DNA of 13,118 bases, from NCBI GenBank assembly GCA_002762845.1, contig PCYB01000015.1:1101-14218 (forward strand), read 5' to 3'. The notes under the pieces were generated by a model that was not told the DNA's origin, did no database searches, and saw nothing but the letters and a program-made list of their open reading frames with translations. A program made the translations under genes and the position numbers. Below, piece by piece: positions 5,730 to 12,715 of this stretch. The stretch comes from Candidatus Woesearchaeota archaeon CG10_big_fil_rev_8_21_14_0_10_36_11 (lineage in GTDB: Archaea > Nanobdellota > Nanobdellia > Woesearchaeales > GW2011-AR9). Within the stretch, counting starts at the first letter, position 1, and each line of letters starts with the position of its first letter.

Positions 5730-7139
5730 ATGGCACGAAAAGATGAACCAGATTTAGTAACTATCTTCTTGAATGAAGCTGGAAAGTATGATCTTCTCAC
5801 AAAAGAAAGAGAAGTAGACCTGGCACGGAAAATAGAAGAACCGCGCATTATAGTTGATGGTATTGCTACTATGTTAACATTATGGTATCCTTCAGCATTT
5901 CCGGCCCCTTTACATGAATTGTATAAGTCATTACAAAGAAAACAAAGAGAAAATGGAGAAGAAACTACATATCACGCTTTGGAGAAACTTGTATTGGTTC
6001 ATGAAACGTTACGGCAAGAAGTGAAAAAAGATAATCGATACAGTCCTAAAGTAATATTTCCAGACGATTCCCTTACTCTTAAAGAACAAGTTTATGCTTT
6101 AGACGAAAAGGATTTGATGACAGATTTTCCTGATGAAGAAGTGTGGGACGTAGCGACATATACTGCTCTTTTAACCCGATACGTTTCGTTTGATGACGAA
6201 AAGAAAGAACAATTTTTTAGAGAAGAAACTGTACGTTTGGCGTTGGATGTTCTTACCAGATTTGAAGATGAAAAAGAACTGAAAGGAATTGGTAAACACA
6301 GGACTGTTGGTGGAAGAAAAGTTTTAGCAAGAGAATATATGCCTGAAGTACGTCGTTTGGCAACCCTCGCAGGATATATTTACGATTTCGAAGATGCTGA
6401 AAGGGGGTCTGAAGATGCAAAAGAAATGTTTGTCAATAGTAACATCAGATTAGTCGGAAGCATAGCAAGAAAATATTTGAACCGCGGTTTAGATTTTTCA
6501 GATTTAATTCAGGAGGGGAATATTGGATTAATGAAAGCCGTTGAAAGGTTTGATTACAGGTTAGGATTTAAATTCAGTGGATATGCTACTTATTGGATAA
6601 AACAAGCAATAACAAGGGGACTTTACGATCAGAAAGGAACTGTAAGAATTCCGATTCATGCCAATGAAGAAATGAGAAGGCTTACCAAATTTGTGGAAAG
6701 ATTCCTGGTAGACCATGACAGAGAACCGACTGATGAAGATATTGTAGGAGATGCAGACATATCCCCTGCAGCATTAAAGAGACTACGTGAGGCTGTACAA
6801 GGAACGATTTCTTCAGATGACAGGATGAGCGAAAATGAAGATGATAATCGTACATATGGCGACCAGAAAGAAGATGAAACCGGTGAAACGCCTTATACTA
6901 CATTGGAAGCATCTATCAGAGTTAGAGCATTTAGAGAAGCTGTGAGCGGATTGTCAGATGCACGTGAACGAAAAGTTTTAACTATGCTCCATTGTAGTAT
7001 GCCTCCGTACACTCAACAAGAAGTTGCTGATCATTTCAGGGTTACTAGCACAATGGTACAACATATAAATAAAAGAGCACTCCGTCGAATAATTCCTGGT
7101 CTCGCAAAGAGATTAGACCTTACTCCAGTAGCATACTAA
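5730..7139 (+). CDS. Bacterial-type RNA polymerase sigma-70 family factor
   Basis: Sigma factors guide bacterial RNA polymerase to promoters. The 469 residues show the domains in order: region 1.2 (8-36, VTIFLNEAGKYDLLTKEREV); a poorly conserved stretch (38-227); region 2 (228-310) with core-binding DLIQEGNIGLMKAVERFDYR and the promoter-melting part FSGYATYWIKQAITRG; region 3 (311-360, REPTDEDI); an acidic region 3.2-like finger (361-384); and region 4 (395-455) with the helix-turn-helix YTQQEVADHFRVTSTMVQ. Region 2 is almost textbook group 1/2 sigma. In the region 4 recognition helix, the arginine/glutamate/glutamine contacts to the -35 element known from E. coli (584-589) are replaced by Ser, Thr, Met, Gln and His. 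The reading frame is intact, the DNA resembles its neighbours, and flanking genes are archaeal. Confidence 0.95.
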   Translation: MARKDEPDLVTIFLNEAGKYDLLTKEREVDLARKIEEPRIIVDGIATMLTLWYPSAFPAPLHELYKSLQRKQRENGEETTYHALEKLVLVHETLRQEVKKDNRYSPKVIFPDDSLTLKEQVYALDEKDLMTDFPDEEVWDVATYTALLTRYVSFDDEKKEQFFREETVRLALDVLTRFEDEKELKGIGKHRTVGGRKVLAREYMPEVRRLATLAGYIYDFEDAERGSEDAKEMFVNSNIRLVGSIARKYLNRGLDFSDLIQEGNIGLMKAVERFDYRLGFKFSGYATYWIKQAITRGLYDQKGTVRIPIHANEEMRRLTKFVERFLVDHDREPTDEDIVGDADISPAALKRLREAVQGTISSDDRMSENEDDNRTYGDQKEDETGETPYTTLEASIRVRAFREAVSGLSDARERKVLTMLHCSMPPYTQQEVADHFRVTSTMVQHINKRALRRIIPGLAKRLDLTPVAY

Positions 7140-7154
7140 TCTATTCAACAAACA

Positions 7155-7163
7155 TTTTTAAAT
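7155..7163 (+). promoter_or_regulatory. TATA-like box before the 7187 RNA candidate
   Basis: TTTTTAAAT is centred near 7159, so transcription would start near 7185, just before the 9-bp terminal stem that begins at 7187. Confidence 0.35.
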
Positions 7164-7186
7164 AATCTATATTATTAATGTAATAT

Positions 7187-7242
7187 ACCCAACGTAGCAC
7201 TTCCCTTGGGATGATCATGACCTTGGGCGTTACACGTTGGGT
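7187..7242 (+). ncRNA. Structured small RNA candidate between sigma factor and NAD kinase
   Basis: A perfect 9-bp stem (7187-7195 with 7234-7242, ACCCAACGT/ACGTTGGGT) closes a 38-base interior. The interior holds an asymmetric internal loop (AGCACTT and CGTTAC) and an upper stem CCC-TT-GG/CC-TT-GGG. Its apical loop GATGATCATGA contains two UGA triplets, as in K-turn/K-loop sites bound by L7Ae. Stem, pocket-like loop and K-loop recall an archaeal H/ACA guide, but I see no clear ACA box and the upper stem is short. A TATA-like box lies about 26 bases upstream. The strand is inferred from the TATA box and the UGA pair. It could instead be a leader element of the NAD kinase message or a terminator of the sigma gene. 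Confidence 0.4.
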
Positions 7243-7270
7243 TCATTATCTTAAACTCAAAATAAGTAAA

Positions 7271-7279
7271 CATTAAAAG
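7271..7279 (+). promoter_or_regulatory. TATA-like box for the NAD kinase gene
   Basis: CATTAAAAG is centred about 29 bases before the ATG at 7305, consistent with a nearly leaderless mRNA. Confidence 0.35.
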
Positions 7280-7304
7280 GTAATGTCAATTTATTAATAA
7301 TAAA

Positions 7305-8162
7305 ATGTCATTCAACAACATTCTTTGTATCATTAAAACGACAGAATATAATAAATATAAAGTTAAAAGTAATTCTATTATTCCAAAAGAGATTAAAAGT
7401 AATTTATCTTCTTATCATTCCAACCACAATATCTTTATCCAGGAATTTAAGAAAATTGTTAAAGAATTATCCCTACCAGTAAAATATATTACCACTAACC
7501 AAGTCCGTAAGACAAAAGGTATGTTCGATTTGGTTATTACATGTGGTGGAGATGGAACATTTCTTTTAGCAGCCAGATACTTTGAGAATTTACCTTTGTT
7601 AGGTTTTAACTCTAATTCTCACACACACCCTAAGAAGGGAAGTATTGGTGCTTTAATTACTGGTAATAATATACATTTAGAAACTGCTTTACGCAAAGTG
7701 AAAGAAAGGAAGTTTCGTTATAAGCAATGGCCACGCCTCTATGTTAAGGTTAATGATAAACTCATTAAAAAATACGCCCTTAACGATGTATACATTGGTA
7801 ATAGAAAACCATACAAGTCTAGTGATTTAAATGTACTGTATCAAAACCATACTGAACGTTTTAATTGTTCAGGGATGATTATTGCAACTCCAATCGGTAG
7901 CAATGCGTGGTATAGGAACGCTGGAGGAAAACCTTTTTCCAATGACAAGTTTTCTTTTTTAATTAAAGACCCAAACCAAGATCGTCAACCAACTTTCCAG
8001 CAAGGAACAGTTAAAAATAATCAAGAATTAACTATTTATCCTAATTCCCCAAATCATATTATTTCTTTTGACTCAAGAGAAAAGGCAATTCCCATAAAAA
8101 CTTTTAGTAGGGTTAAAATTGGTTTATCTAAAAAGTATGCTTTGAAAGTAATTATACTTTAA
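7305..8162 (+). CDS. NAD kinase-like protein, divergent
   Basis: NAD kinases phosphorylate NAD to NADP. This 285-residue protein has the ATP/NAD site GGDGT (81-85) after the strand FDLVITC, a LNDVYIG element (159-165) in place of the usual NE motif, and the glycine-rich CSGMIIATPIGSNAWYRNAGG (188-208), aligning with the family TPTGSTAY...GG region. The C-terminal beta region (about 225-285) is also in place. Three signature positions differ from the common form: Glu to Asp in NE, Thr to Ile and Thr-Ala-Tyr to Asn-Ala-Trp in TPTGSTAY. Activity is likely but the substrate preference may differ. The gene stands alone, convergent with the ATPase gene at 8167. Confidence 0.88.
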   Translation: MSFNNILCIIKTTEYNKYKVKSNSIIPKEIKSNLSSYHSNHNIFIQEFKKIVKELSLPVKYITTNQVRKTKGMFDLVITCGGDGTFLLAARYFENLPLLGFNSNSHTHPKKGSIGALITGNNIHLETALRKVKERKFRYKQWPRLYVKVNDKLIKKYALNDVYIGNRKPYKSSDLNVLYQNHTERFNCSGMIIATPIGSNAWYRNAGGKPFSNDKFSFLIKDPNQDRQPTFQQGTVKNNQELTIYPNSPNHIISFDSREKAIPIKTFSRVKIGLSKKYALKVIIL

Positions 8163-8166
8163 AGAG

Positions 8167-9576
8167 TCACAACTTTTTCAAATTTTCACTAAAAAACTCT
8201 TTCTTTTTTTGGATTGCAATAGGAGAACCGCCACCATGCCATGTAAAGCGTGGACGCATTTGAATAGGAAACACTCGTTCATTTGCATCATCAAAAATAA
8301 CTGCTGCGCCTTGCACTCGTGGTAACTGATTAATTTCTTGTTCTAACCCTGCACGCATATAACTCTGTGTTAATTGTCCTAAAGCATCCGTATCCATTTT
8401 TGCTGTTAACCTGTGTGCAATAACAGTGTCTGCTTGCGTCATAACATCAGTACTGATTCTTCCCGGTTGTTGAGATGCTAAAATTAACGAAATTCCTGGC
8501 TGACGACCTTCACGTAAAATAGTAACTAATGCATCAGTAGCAGCAGTTTTACCCTCTTTTGGAAGAAGTTCGTGTGCTTCATCAATTGCAAGCCATACAA
8601 GTGGTTCAGAAAGTTTTTCTTCAACGTCCTTTGAAAAGTAGTGCATTGCTGCATCGACAGACTTAAACTCTTCCGTTTTTCGTGAGAGCATACGCTGATT
8701 GAATAATGTCCTGCTGATTAAACCAACAACAAGCGCTTTAATTTCCCAGCCCGATGCCATTGTTGCATACGGACTGACGTCTAAAACTGTTACCTGCCCC
8801 GCAGACACAATATCTTTTAATGGCGTTCCCTCACGGGAAAATATTTTCCAGCCGTTTGCTTTTTCAAACTCGTTCACAAGAATATTCTTTGTCACAGAAT
8901 CACTTTCTGTATCATGCCGAACAATTTCGATAAGTTCTTCTAAAGAATAACTTTCTCCTTTTTCTTTAAGATCCTGAACAATTCGAGTAATAAGCACGCC
9001 TTCGGCAGAATTGGGGTTAAGTGTAAACGCCGCACACCAATCATGTGGGCCAACATCTAACGGTCGGAGAGAAAAAGGAAAGTCTGTTGGAATTCCTTCT
9101 TCTTTATATTTTTTATAAAATCCAGACGGAGTATAAATCTTAACATCTAACGGCCTTGATGTTAAATTCCATTTTGTAAGAATCTCAGTATCCTGCATAT
9201 TAGGATACTTCATAGTCCAATAAATACCCATTGTATCCAAAAGAACAATGGAAAGGTTCTGTTTGATTTCTGGTGGTAAGTCTGCTAATCCTTCCGCGAT
9301 AGAACCCATTGAGTAGGATTTGCCACTGCCCCTTTTACCCACAATAAAGACAACGTGTGCACCGGCAACATCAAGATAAACTGGATTAGATAATGACGTT
9401 GTCTGACCCATCTTTACGTACTGCTTTCCTATAAGGATAGTCCCTCTTTTTCCATACTTTTCAACGTCATGCGCACCCCTTCCAATGATAACATCAAACA
9501 CCATACGTACAATGAAAGAAAAGAAGGATAAAAAGGTTGTGGTGATTAAAATAGAACGTATAACATTAAAAATCAT
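8167..9576 (-). CDS. Membrane-anchored HerA/FtsK-family ATPase
   Basis: This 469-residue protein is of the HerA/FtsK P-loop class, which forms hexameric motors that move DNA or other polymers. A single N-terminal membrane helix (about 5-29) is followed by a small beta-rich region and the ATPase core: Walker A GKRGSGKS (80-87), Walker B LVWLAIDEAHELLP (326-339), a conserved LREGRQPG with a likely arginine finger (354-361), and the sensor strand SLILASQQPGR. The SRTLFNQR and DTVIAHRL segments match archaeal HerA-like proteins. Unlike classical HerA there is a membrane anchor and no nurA nearby, so its job may be at the envelope. Its ATG overlaps the TGA of the lipoprotein gene (ATGA at 9573-9576), implying coupled translation. 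Confidence 0.9.
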   Translation of the reverse strand: MIFNVIRSILITTTFLSFFSFIVRMVFDVIIGRGAHDVEKYGKRGTILIGKQYVKMGQTTSLSNPVYLDVAGAHVVFIVGKRGSGKSYSMGSIAEGLADLPPEIKQNLSIVLLDTMGIYWTMKYPNMQDTEILTKWNLTSRPLDVKIYTPSGFYKKYKEEGIPTDFPFSLRPLDVGPHDWCAAFTLNPNSAEGVLITRIVQDLKEKGESYSLEELIEIVRHDTESDSVTKNILVNEFEKANGWKIFSREGTPLKDIVSAGQVTVLDVSPYATMASGWEIKALVVGLISRTLFNQRMLSRKTEEFKSVDAAMHYFSKDVEEKLSEPLVWLAIDEAHELLPKEGKTAATDALVTILREGRQPGISLILASQQPGRISTDVMTQADTVIAHRLTAKMDTDALGQLTQSYMRAGLEQEINQLPRVQGAAVIFDDANERVFPIQMRPRFTWHGGGSPIAIQKKKEFFSENLKKL

Positions 9577-11027
9577 TTAACTGTTCTATCATAATCAATT
9601 TGAAGCCCACCAAGAAACAAATATTGGCCATTACTAAAATCAACAAAGAGAAGAAAATATTTATAATTCTCGGTTACACGGCCATTATGGATTTCAGATG
9701 AAACCAGAGCTTCAGTAACACTTCTTGTTGAAGGAACAAATTGAAGACCCGGAATTTCTTGTAAATGGGAACCTTTTCGTGTACTGAAATGCGGTTTAAA
9801 CTGGTCCAAAGCTTCATTAGGTATTGTAGGATTACCAACAATCACTGGGGTAATTTCCACTTTTCTTTGAGATTCAACAACCATCTTAAAGTAACAATCG
9901 TCCCTAGTGATTGCTTCTAAAATATTAAGTTCATACCCAACGAAAGAATCATGCCATTTCTTTTTAAGTTCTGTAGTGTCAAGTAGAATACCACCAGGTG
10001 TAATTCTGTGGGATAAACCTGTGTAATCTTTTACAAATTCAGCTTGTATCTTTTCAAGTTCATCTCCAGAATATCGTTCATGAAAACGAGGGAAATAAAT
10101 GTGACGTATTGCAAAGTCAAAGTTTTCGGGTTCACAAGAAAAAATTCTTTTTATTGTTTCTTCAATTGTTAAATGAGATTCTTTTTTTGATGTTGTAATA
10201 GGTCTACAATTACTATCATCAGTATCTACTTTCCCATCACAATCATTGTCTATACCATCACCACATACTTCAGCAGGAATAGATGGTAAACATTCCCAGA
10301 ACCATAATGCTGCATGCAAGTTACCTCCCTTCTCCGTCGGCGGCACGATATACCATTTTTGAAACGCTGCACATTCCCCACCTTGTAATATCCTTAATTC
10401 AATAAGTTTATCCATTACTTTGTAATATGATTGTACTTTGTTTAAGGTCAATGTTACTACTTGGCCCACACCAGGAAGTTTTCTCATGAAATCTAACACA
10501 TTACGTTCTTCCTCTGCCCTAAACTTGGCTTCTTCTGCAGTTATGCATTCAAGATAATGTCTTTTTGTAAGTCTGAGTGTATCAACAAATCTTTGAGCAG
10601 CTTCCGCTGAGTTCTCATTCGTTGAACCATTATAATTATGAACCTGTAATGGAGATGCAGTTAATCTCAATTCTTTATCACTATTATGAGCAAATATATG
10701 TAAATAGGGAGTAAATTTAGGATGTTTCACTGTATATGTTTTAAAACCGTCTCCATCAAAAAATGTGACTGAAGAACTAGGAACAGGATTATCAAATTCA
10801 TCTTTAATAGTAACATTAACAACTTCGCCCGACTTCTCAGTAAAATGGATCAATCCAGAATTGTCTGTTTCTCCTGATTGAACAATCTGTTCTAATGCGA
10901 ACTCAATAGTTTTCTCCCTAGAAACAGTTTTCACATCAGATTCTTTCTTGCATCCAAGACCGACACCTAATGCAAGTGCTCCTGCGACGACATAAGGAAC
11001 AAATCGAGGTATAATTCTTGTTACCAT
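9573..11027 (-). CDS. Probable lipoprotein with MopE-type motif
   Basis: A 484-residue exported protein. The ATG at 11027 starts a compact signal sequence: basic MVTRIIPR, a hydrophobic core, then GLGC, where Cys26 could be the lipid-modified residue. The lipobox is imperfect because position -3 is Gly. A TTG start at 11048 would add seven residues. The early part (about 60-105) looks like a beta-sandwich with FDNPVP. At 253-274 there is a calcium-loop-like stretch, EVCGDGIDNDCDGKVDTDD, of the MopE-like metal-binding motif type (PF11617) common on surface proteins of DPANN archaea. The rest is unrecognised and mixed alpha/beta. It lies 42 bases after dnaG and overlaps the ATPase gene, so the three may form one operon. 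Confidence 0.78.
   Translation of the reverse strand: MVTRIIPRFVPYVVAGALALGVGLGCKKESDVKTVSREKTIEFALEQIVQSGETDNSGLIHFTEKSGEVVNVTIKDEFDNPVPSSSVTFFDGDGFKTYTVKHPKFTPYLHIFAHNSDKELRLTASPLQVHNYNGSTNENSAEAAQRFVDTLRLTKRHYLECITAEEAKFRAEEERNVLDFMRKLPGVGQVVTLTLNKVQSYYKVMDKLIELRILQGGECAAFQKWYIVPPTEKGGNLHAALWFWECLPSIPAEVCGDGIDNDCDGKVDTDDSNCRPITTSKKESHLTIEETIKRIFSCEPENFDFAIRHIYFPRFHERYSGDELEKIQAEFVKDYTGLSHRITPGGILLDTTELKKKWHDSFVGYELNILEAITRDDCYFKMVVESQRKVEITPVIVGNPTIPNEALDQFKPHFSTRKGSHLQEIPGLQFVPSTRSVTEALVSSEIHNGRVTENYKYFLLFVDFSNGQYLFLGGLQIDYDRTVK
10206..10271 (-). other. MopE-like metal-binding motif within the lipoprotein
   Basis: The encoded CGDGIDNDCDG followed by DTDDSNC has alternating Asp residues flanked by cysteines, as in the short MopE/DxDxDG-type loops on exported proteins. 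It supports an extracellular location because the paired cysteines are likely to be oxidised there (inference). Confidence 0.75.
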
Positions 11028-11069
11028 TTTTGGTTTAACATCAACCAACCAATTTCAGTTAATCACGTT

Positions 11070-12395
11070 CTACAATTGATCGTCTGTAACAATATTAATC
11101 TTTTGTGCTTCTTTCACTTTTGAAGATGTACCAACAATGTGCGTAACACCAACTTTCTCTGCAAGTCGAACCAGATCGAGATCAACCGTACCATCAAGTG
11201 CAAGAGTATACACTCCACCATTAAGACTTTTTATTGTACTTCCTAATTCACTTAATGGAACTTTTCCAAGAACATTAAGTTTTTGATCAAAGATACATGC
11301 GCCGCGTGTACCAAAAAGGTCTTCCATTGTTTGTTTAAGAACTTTTTTTTCATCGTTCGCAAGTCTCTTCCCTTGTTGTGATGGTCGAGGCGGTGAAGAT
11401 TGAACGTTATTATTGATATTATTACCATTTCTTGAAGGATTCATCGGCCGAACATTTGGCCGCACGGGAGAACCATTTCGACGCTGGTTTGAGTTTTGTT
11501 GAGGTCTTGTATAATTTCTACTTAACTCAACAGGACCATCTTTCAATGCCCCATTATCATCAACGCCAAGTTCAAGCTTTGCTTGTTCAGCAGTAATTTT
11601 CCCACGTAACGCTTTATGAATTTCCTTTTTTGTTAATTCTTCAACTTCTTTTCCATCGGGAGCTTTACATACAGAATCAATATCTGCAACGCTTAACAAT
11701 TCTCGTATGATTAAGTTTCCACCACGGTCACCATCGACAAAAACTGTGGTTGATTTCCTTCGTGAAAGGTCTTTAATTGTTTGTGGACACGATGTCCCGT
11801 TCATTGCAATAGCGTTCTTAAAACCGTGTTTTAACAATGTTAACACGTCAGCACGTCCTTCAACAATGATAATATCCTCAGACTCTTCAACAGAAGGACC
11901 AGCGGCAAGTTTTTCACGGCCGTAATCAACGACTTCCATCATACGAACAGATTGAGACACTTCATCCGCTAACTCTTGCGAATCTGGAAGTGTTGTATTT
12001 GTAAGATGTTGTAGCAATTCTTTTGCTCTCTCGATAACAAATTGTCGCTTACTTGTTCGCACGTCTTCTATGCTATTAACTTCAAGTTTTGCGTTACATG
12101 GCCCTATACGCTGAATGATTTCAAGCGCAGCAGCCACGATTGCTGTTTCAGTTTTATCTAAAGAACTTGGAATAATAATTTCACCGTTTGTTTTTCCAGA
12201 ACTGGTATTAACATTAACTTCGATTCTTCCAATCCTTCCACTTCGTTGTAATTCCCTAAGTTCAAGATCATTACCTAACAATCCTTCTGTTTGACCGAAT
12301 ATTGCACCGATAACGTCTGGTCTATCAACAACACCTTCAATGTTAATAGTTGAATGAATAATATACTTTGCCGCAACGGGACTTATTTTTGCCAT
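11070..12395 (-). CDS. dnaG: Archaeal DnaG-type TOPRIM protein
   Basis: Archaeal DnaG is a TOPRIM-domain protein reported both as a primase and as an exosome-associated RNA-binding factor. The 441 residues fit the family: a conserved N-terminal domain (MAKISPVAAKYIIHSTINIE, GRIGRIEV), the TOPRIM core IIIVEGRADV (175-184) with catalytic Glu179, the DGDRGG motif (221-226), and a C-terminal domain (350-441). The two parts are joined by an Asn/Arg/Pro/Ser-rich linker (about 290-345). The start at 12395 is supported by a Shine-Dalgarno site six bases upstream and by family length. An in-frame extension to 12545 has no such support. The lipoprotein and HerA-like ATPase genes follow at short distance. 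Confidence 0.96.
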   Translation of the reverse strand: MAKISPVAAKYIIHSTINIEGVVDRPDVIGAIFGQTEGLLGNDLELRELQRSGRIGRIEVNVNTSSGKTNGEIIIPSSLDKTETAIVAAALEIIQRIGPCNAKLEVNSIEDVRTSKRQFVIERAKELLQHLTNTTLPDSQELADEVSQSVRMMEVVDYGREKLAAGPSVEESEDIIIVEGRADVLTLLKHGFKNAIAMNGTSCPQTIKDLSRRKSTTVFVDGDRGGNLIIRELLSVADIDSVCKAPDGKEVEELTKKEIHKALRGKITAEQAKLELGVDDNGALKDGPVELSRNYTRPQQNSNQRRNGSPVRPNVRPMNPSRNGNNINNNVQSSPPRPSQQGKRLANDEKKVLKQTMEDLFGTRGACIFDQKLNVLGKVPLSELGSTIKSLNGGVYTLALDGTVDLDLVRLAEKVGVTHIVGTSSKVKEAQKINIVTDDQL

Positions 12396-12401
12396 TTTTA
12401 T

Positions 12402-12409
12402 ATTACCTC
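12402..12409 (-). promoter_or_regulatory. Shine-Dalgarno site deciding the dnaG start
   Basis: GAGGTAAT on the minus strand sits six bases before the ATG at 12395. It shows that this mRNA has a leader, unlike most genes here. Confidence 0.7.
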
Positions 12410-12620
12410 GCTTTGAAGAAATAGTGTGTTTACTGAAACTTTTCACATCTACCCGATGTTTGTGTACAATGGTGATGGTGTGATGGTAACGTAAGCATAC
12501 TATGTTCTTTGTTTGTAGTAAAGGTGACAGAACGACACATGACAACCCAATGTTGTTTAAATCAAAATGTAATGTATATGATTGAATGTGAACGTAATGT
12601 GACTCTTTCGTTGATTATGA
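12410..12620. other. dnaG leader and upstream region, no gene seen
   Basis: No convincing coding frame or structured RNA is visible. The minus-strand CATATACATT near 12571-12580 is a weak TATA candidate that would start a dnaG mRNA near 12550. Otherwise the leader could begin at the TATA box at 12716-12725 and include the structured RNA at 12621-12694. Confidence 0.4.
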
Positions 12621-12694
12621 AGCCCGTGGCACTAACCCCTGAGTTCAAGGCTTGGCTATGCCGTAAGCTCCCACAGGTACTCTCGTGACGGGCT
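12621..12694 (-). ncRNA. Structured small RNA candidate upstream of dnaG
   Basis: A 7-bp terminal stem (AGCCCGT/ACGGGCT), extended by CAC/GTG across a two-base bulge, closes a 74-base element. On the minus strand the interior reads as an imperfect long hairpin with an internal loop (GAGAGTA opposite GGTTA) and an apical part CTT-AC-GGC-ATA-GCC-AAG. A minus-strand TATA box at 12716-12725 predicts transcription from about 12694, exactly the outer edge of the stem, which is the main evidence for a dedicated RNA gene on this strand. Higher GC than the surroundings fits a stable RNA. It does not fold as a tRNA. Class unknown; an H/ACA-like guide or a processed dnaG leader are options. Confidence 0.42.
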
Positions 12695-12705
12695 AAACAT
12701 TAGCC
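12691..12705. repeat. Short inverted repeat overlapping the RNA stem
   Basis: GGCTAA-ACA-TTAGCC is a perfect 6-bp hairpin. Its left arm shares GGCT (12691-12694) with the terminal stem of the 74-base element, so on a plus-strand transcript the two structures would exclude each other. A T-rich stretch (TTGTTTCTCCTTT) follows on the plus strand. Confidence 0.5.
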
Positions 12706-12715
12706 TTGTTTCTCC

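Noticed and set aside
5730..7139. Sigma gene as bacterial contamination
   Set aside because: I see no break in codon style or composition around it, and archaeal-type promoters flank it. Only read-level data could exclude it fully, so this is set aside rather than disproved.
7187..7242. Integron attC site
   Set aside because: The outer arms ACCCAAC and GTTGGGT fit the R-box consensus, and archaeal integrons are known, but the inner arms are not complementary as L boxes must be, and no integrase or cassette array is visible.
12396..12545. N-terminal extension of DnaG
   Set aside because: The frame is open, but the Shine-Dalgarno site, family length and conserved MAKISP start all point to 12395.
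12621..12694. tRNA gene on either strand
   Set aside because: The 7-bp outer stem and 74-base length suggest a tRNA, but there is no D-arm, no anticodon arm in the right place and no T-arm next to the acceptor stem.
12621..12694. Short 5S rRNA-like element
   Set aside because: The minus-strand GAACTCAG followed by GTTAG recalls 5S helix III, but the element is far below 120 bases and lacks the other helices.
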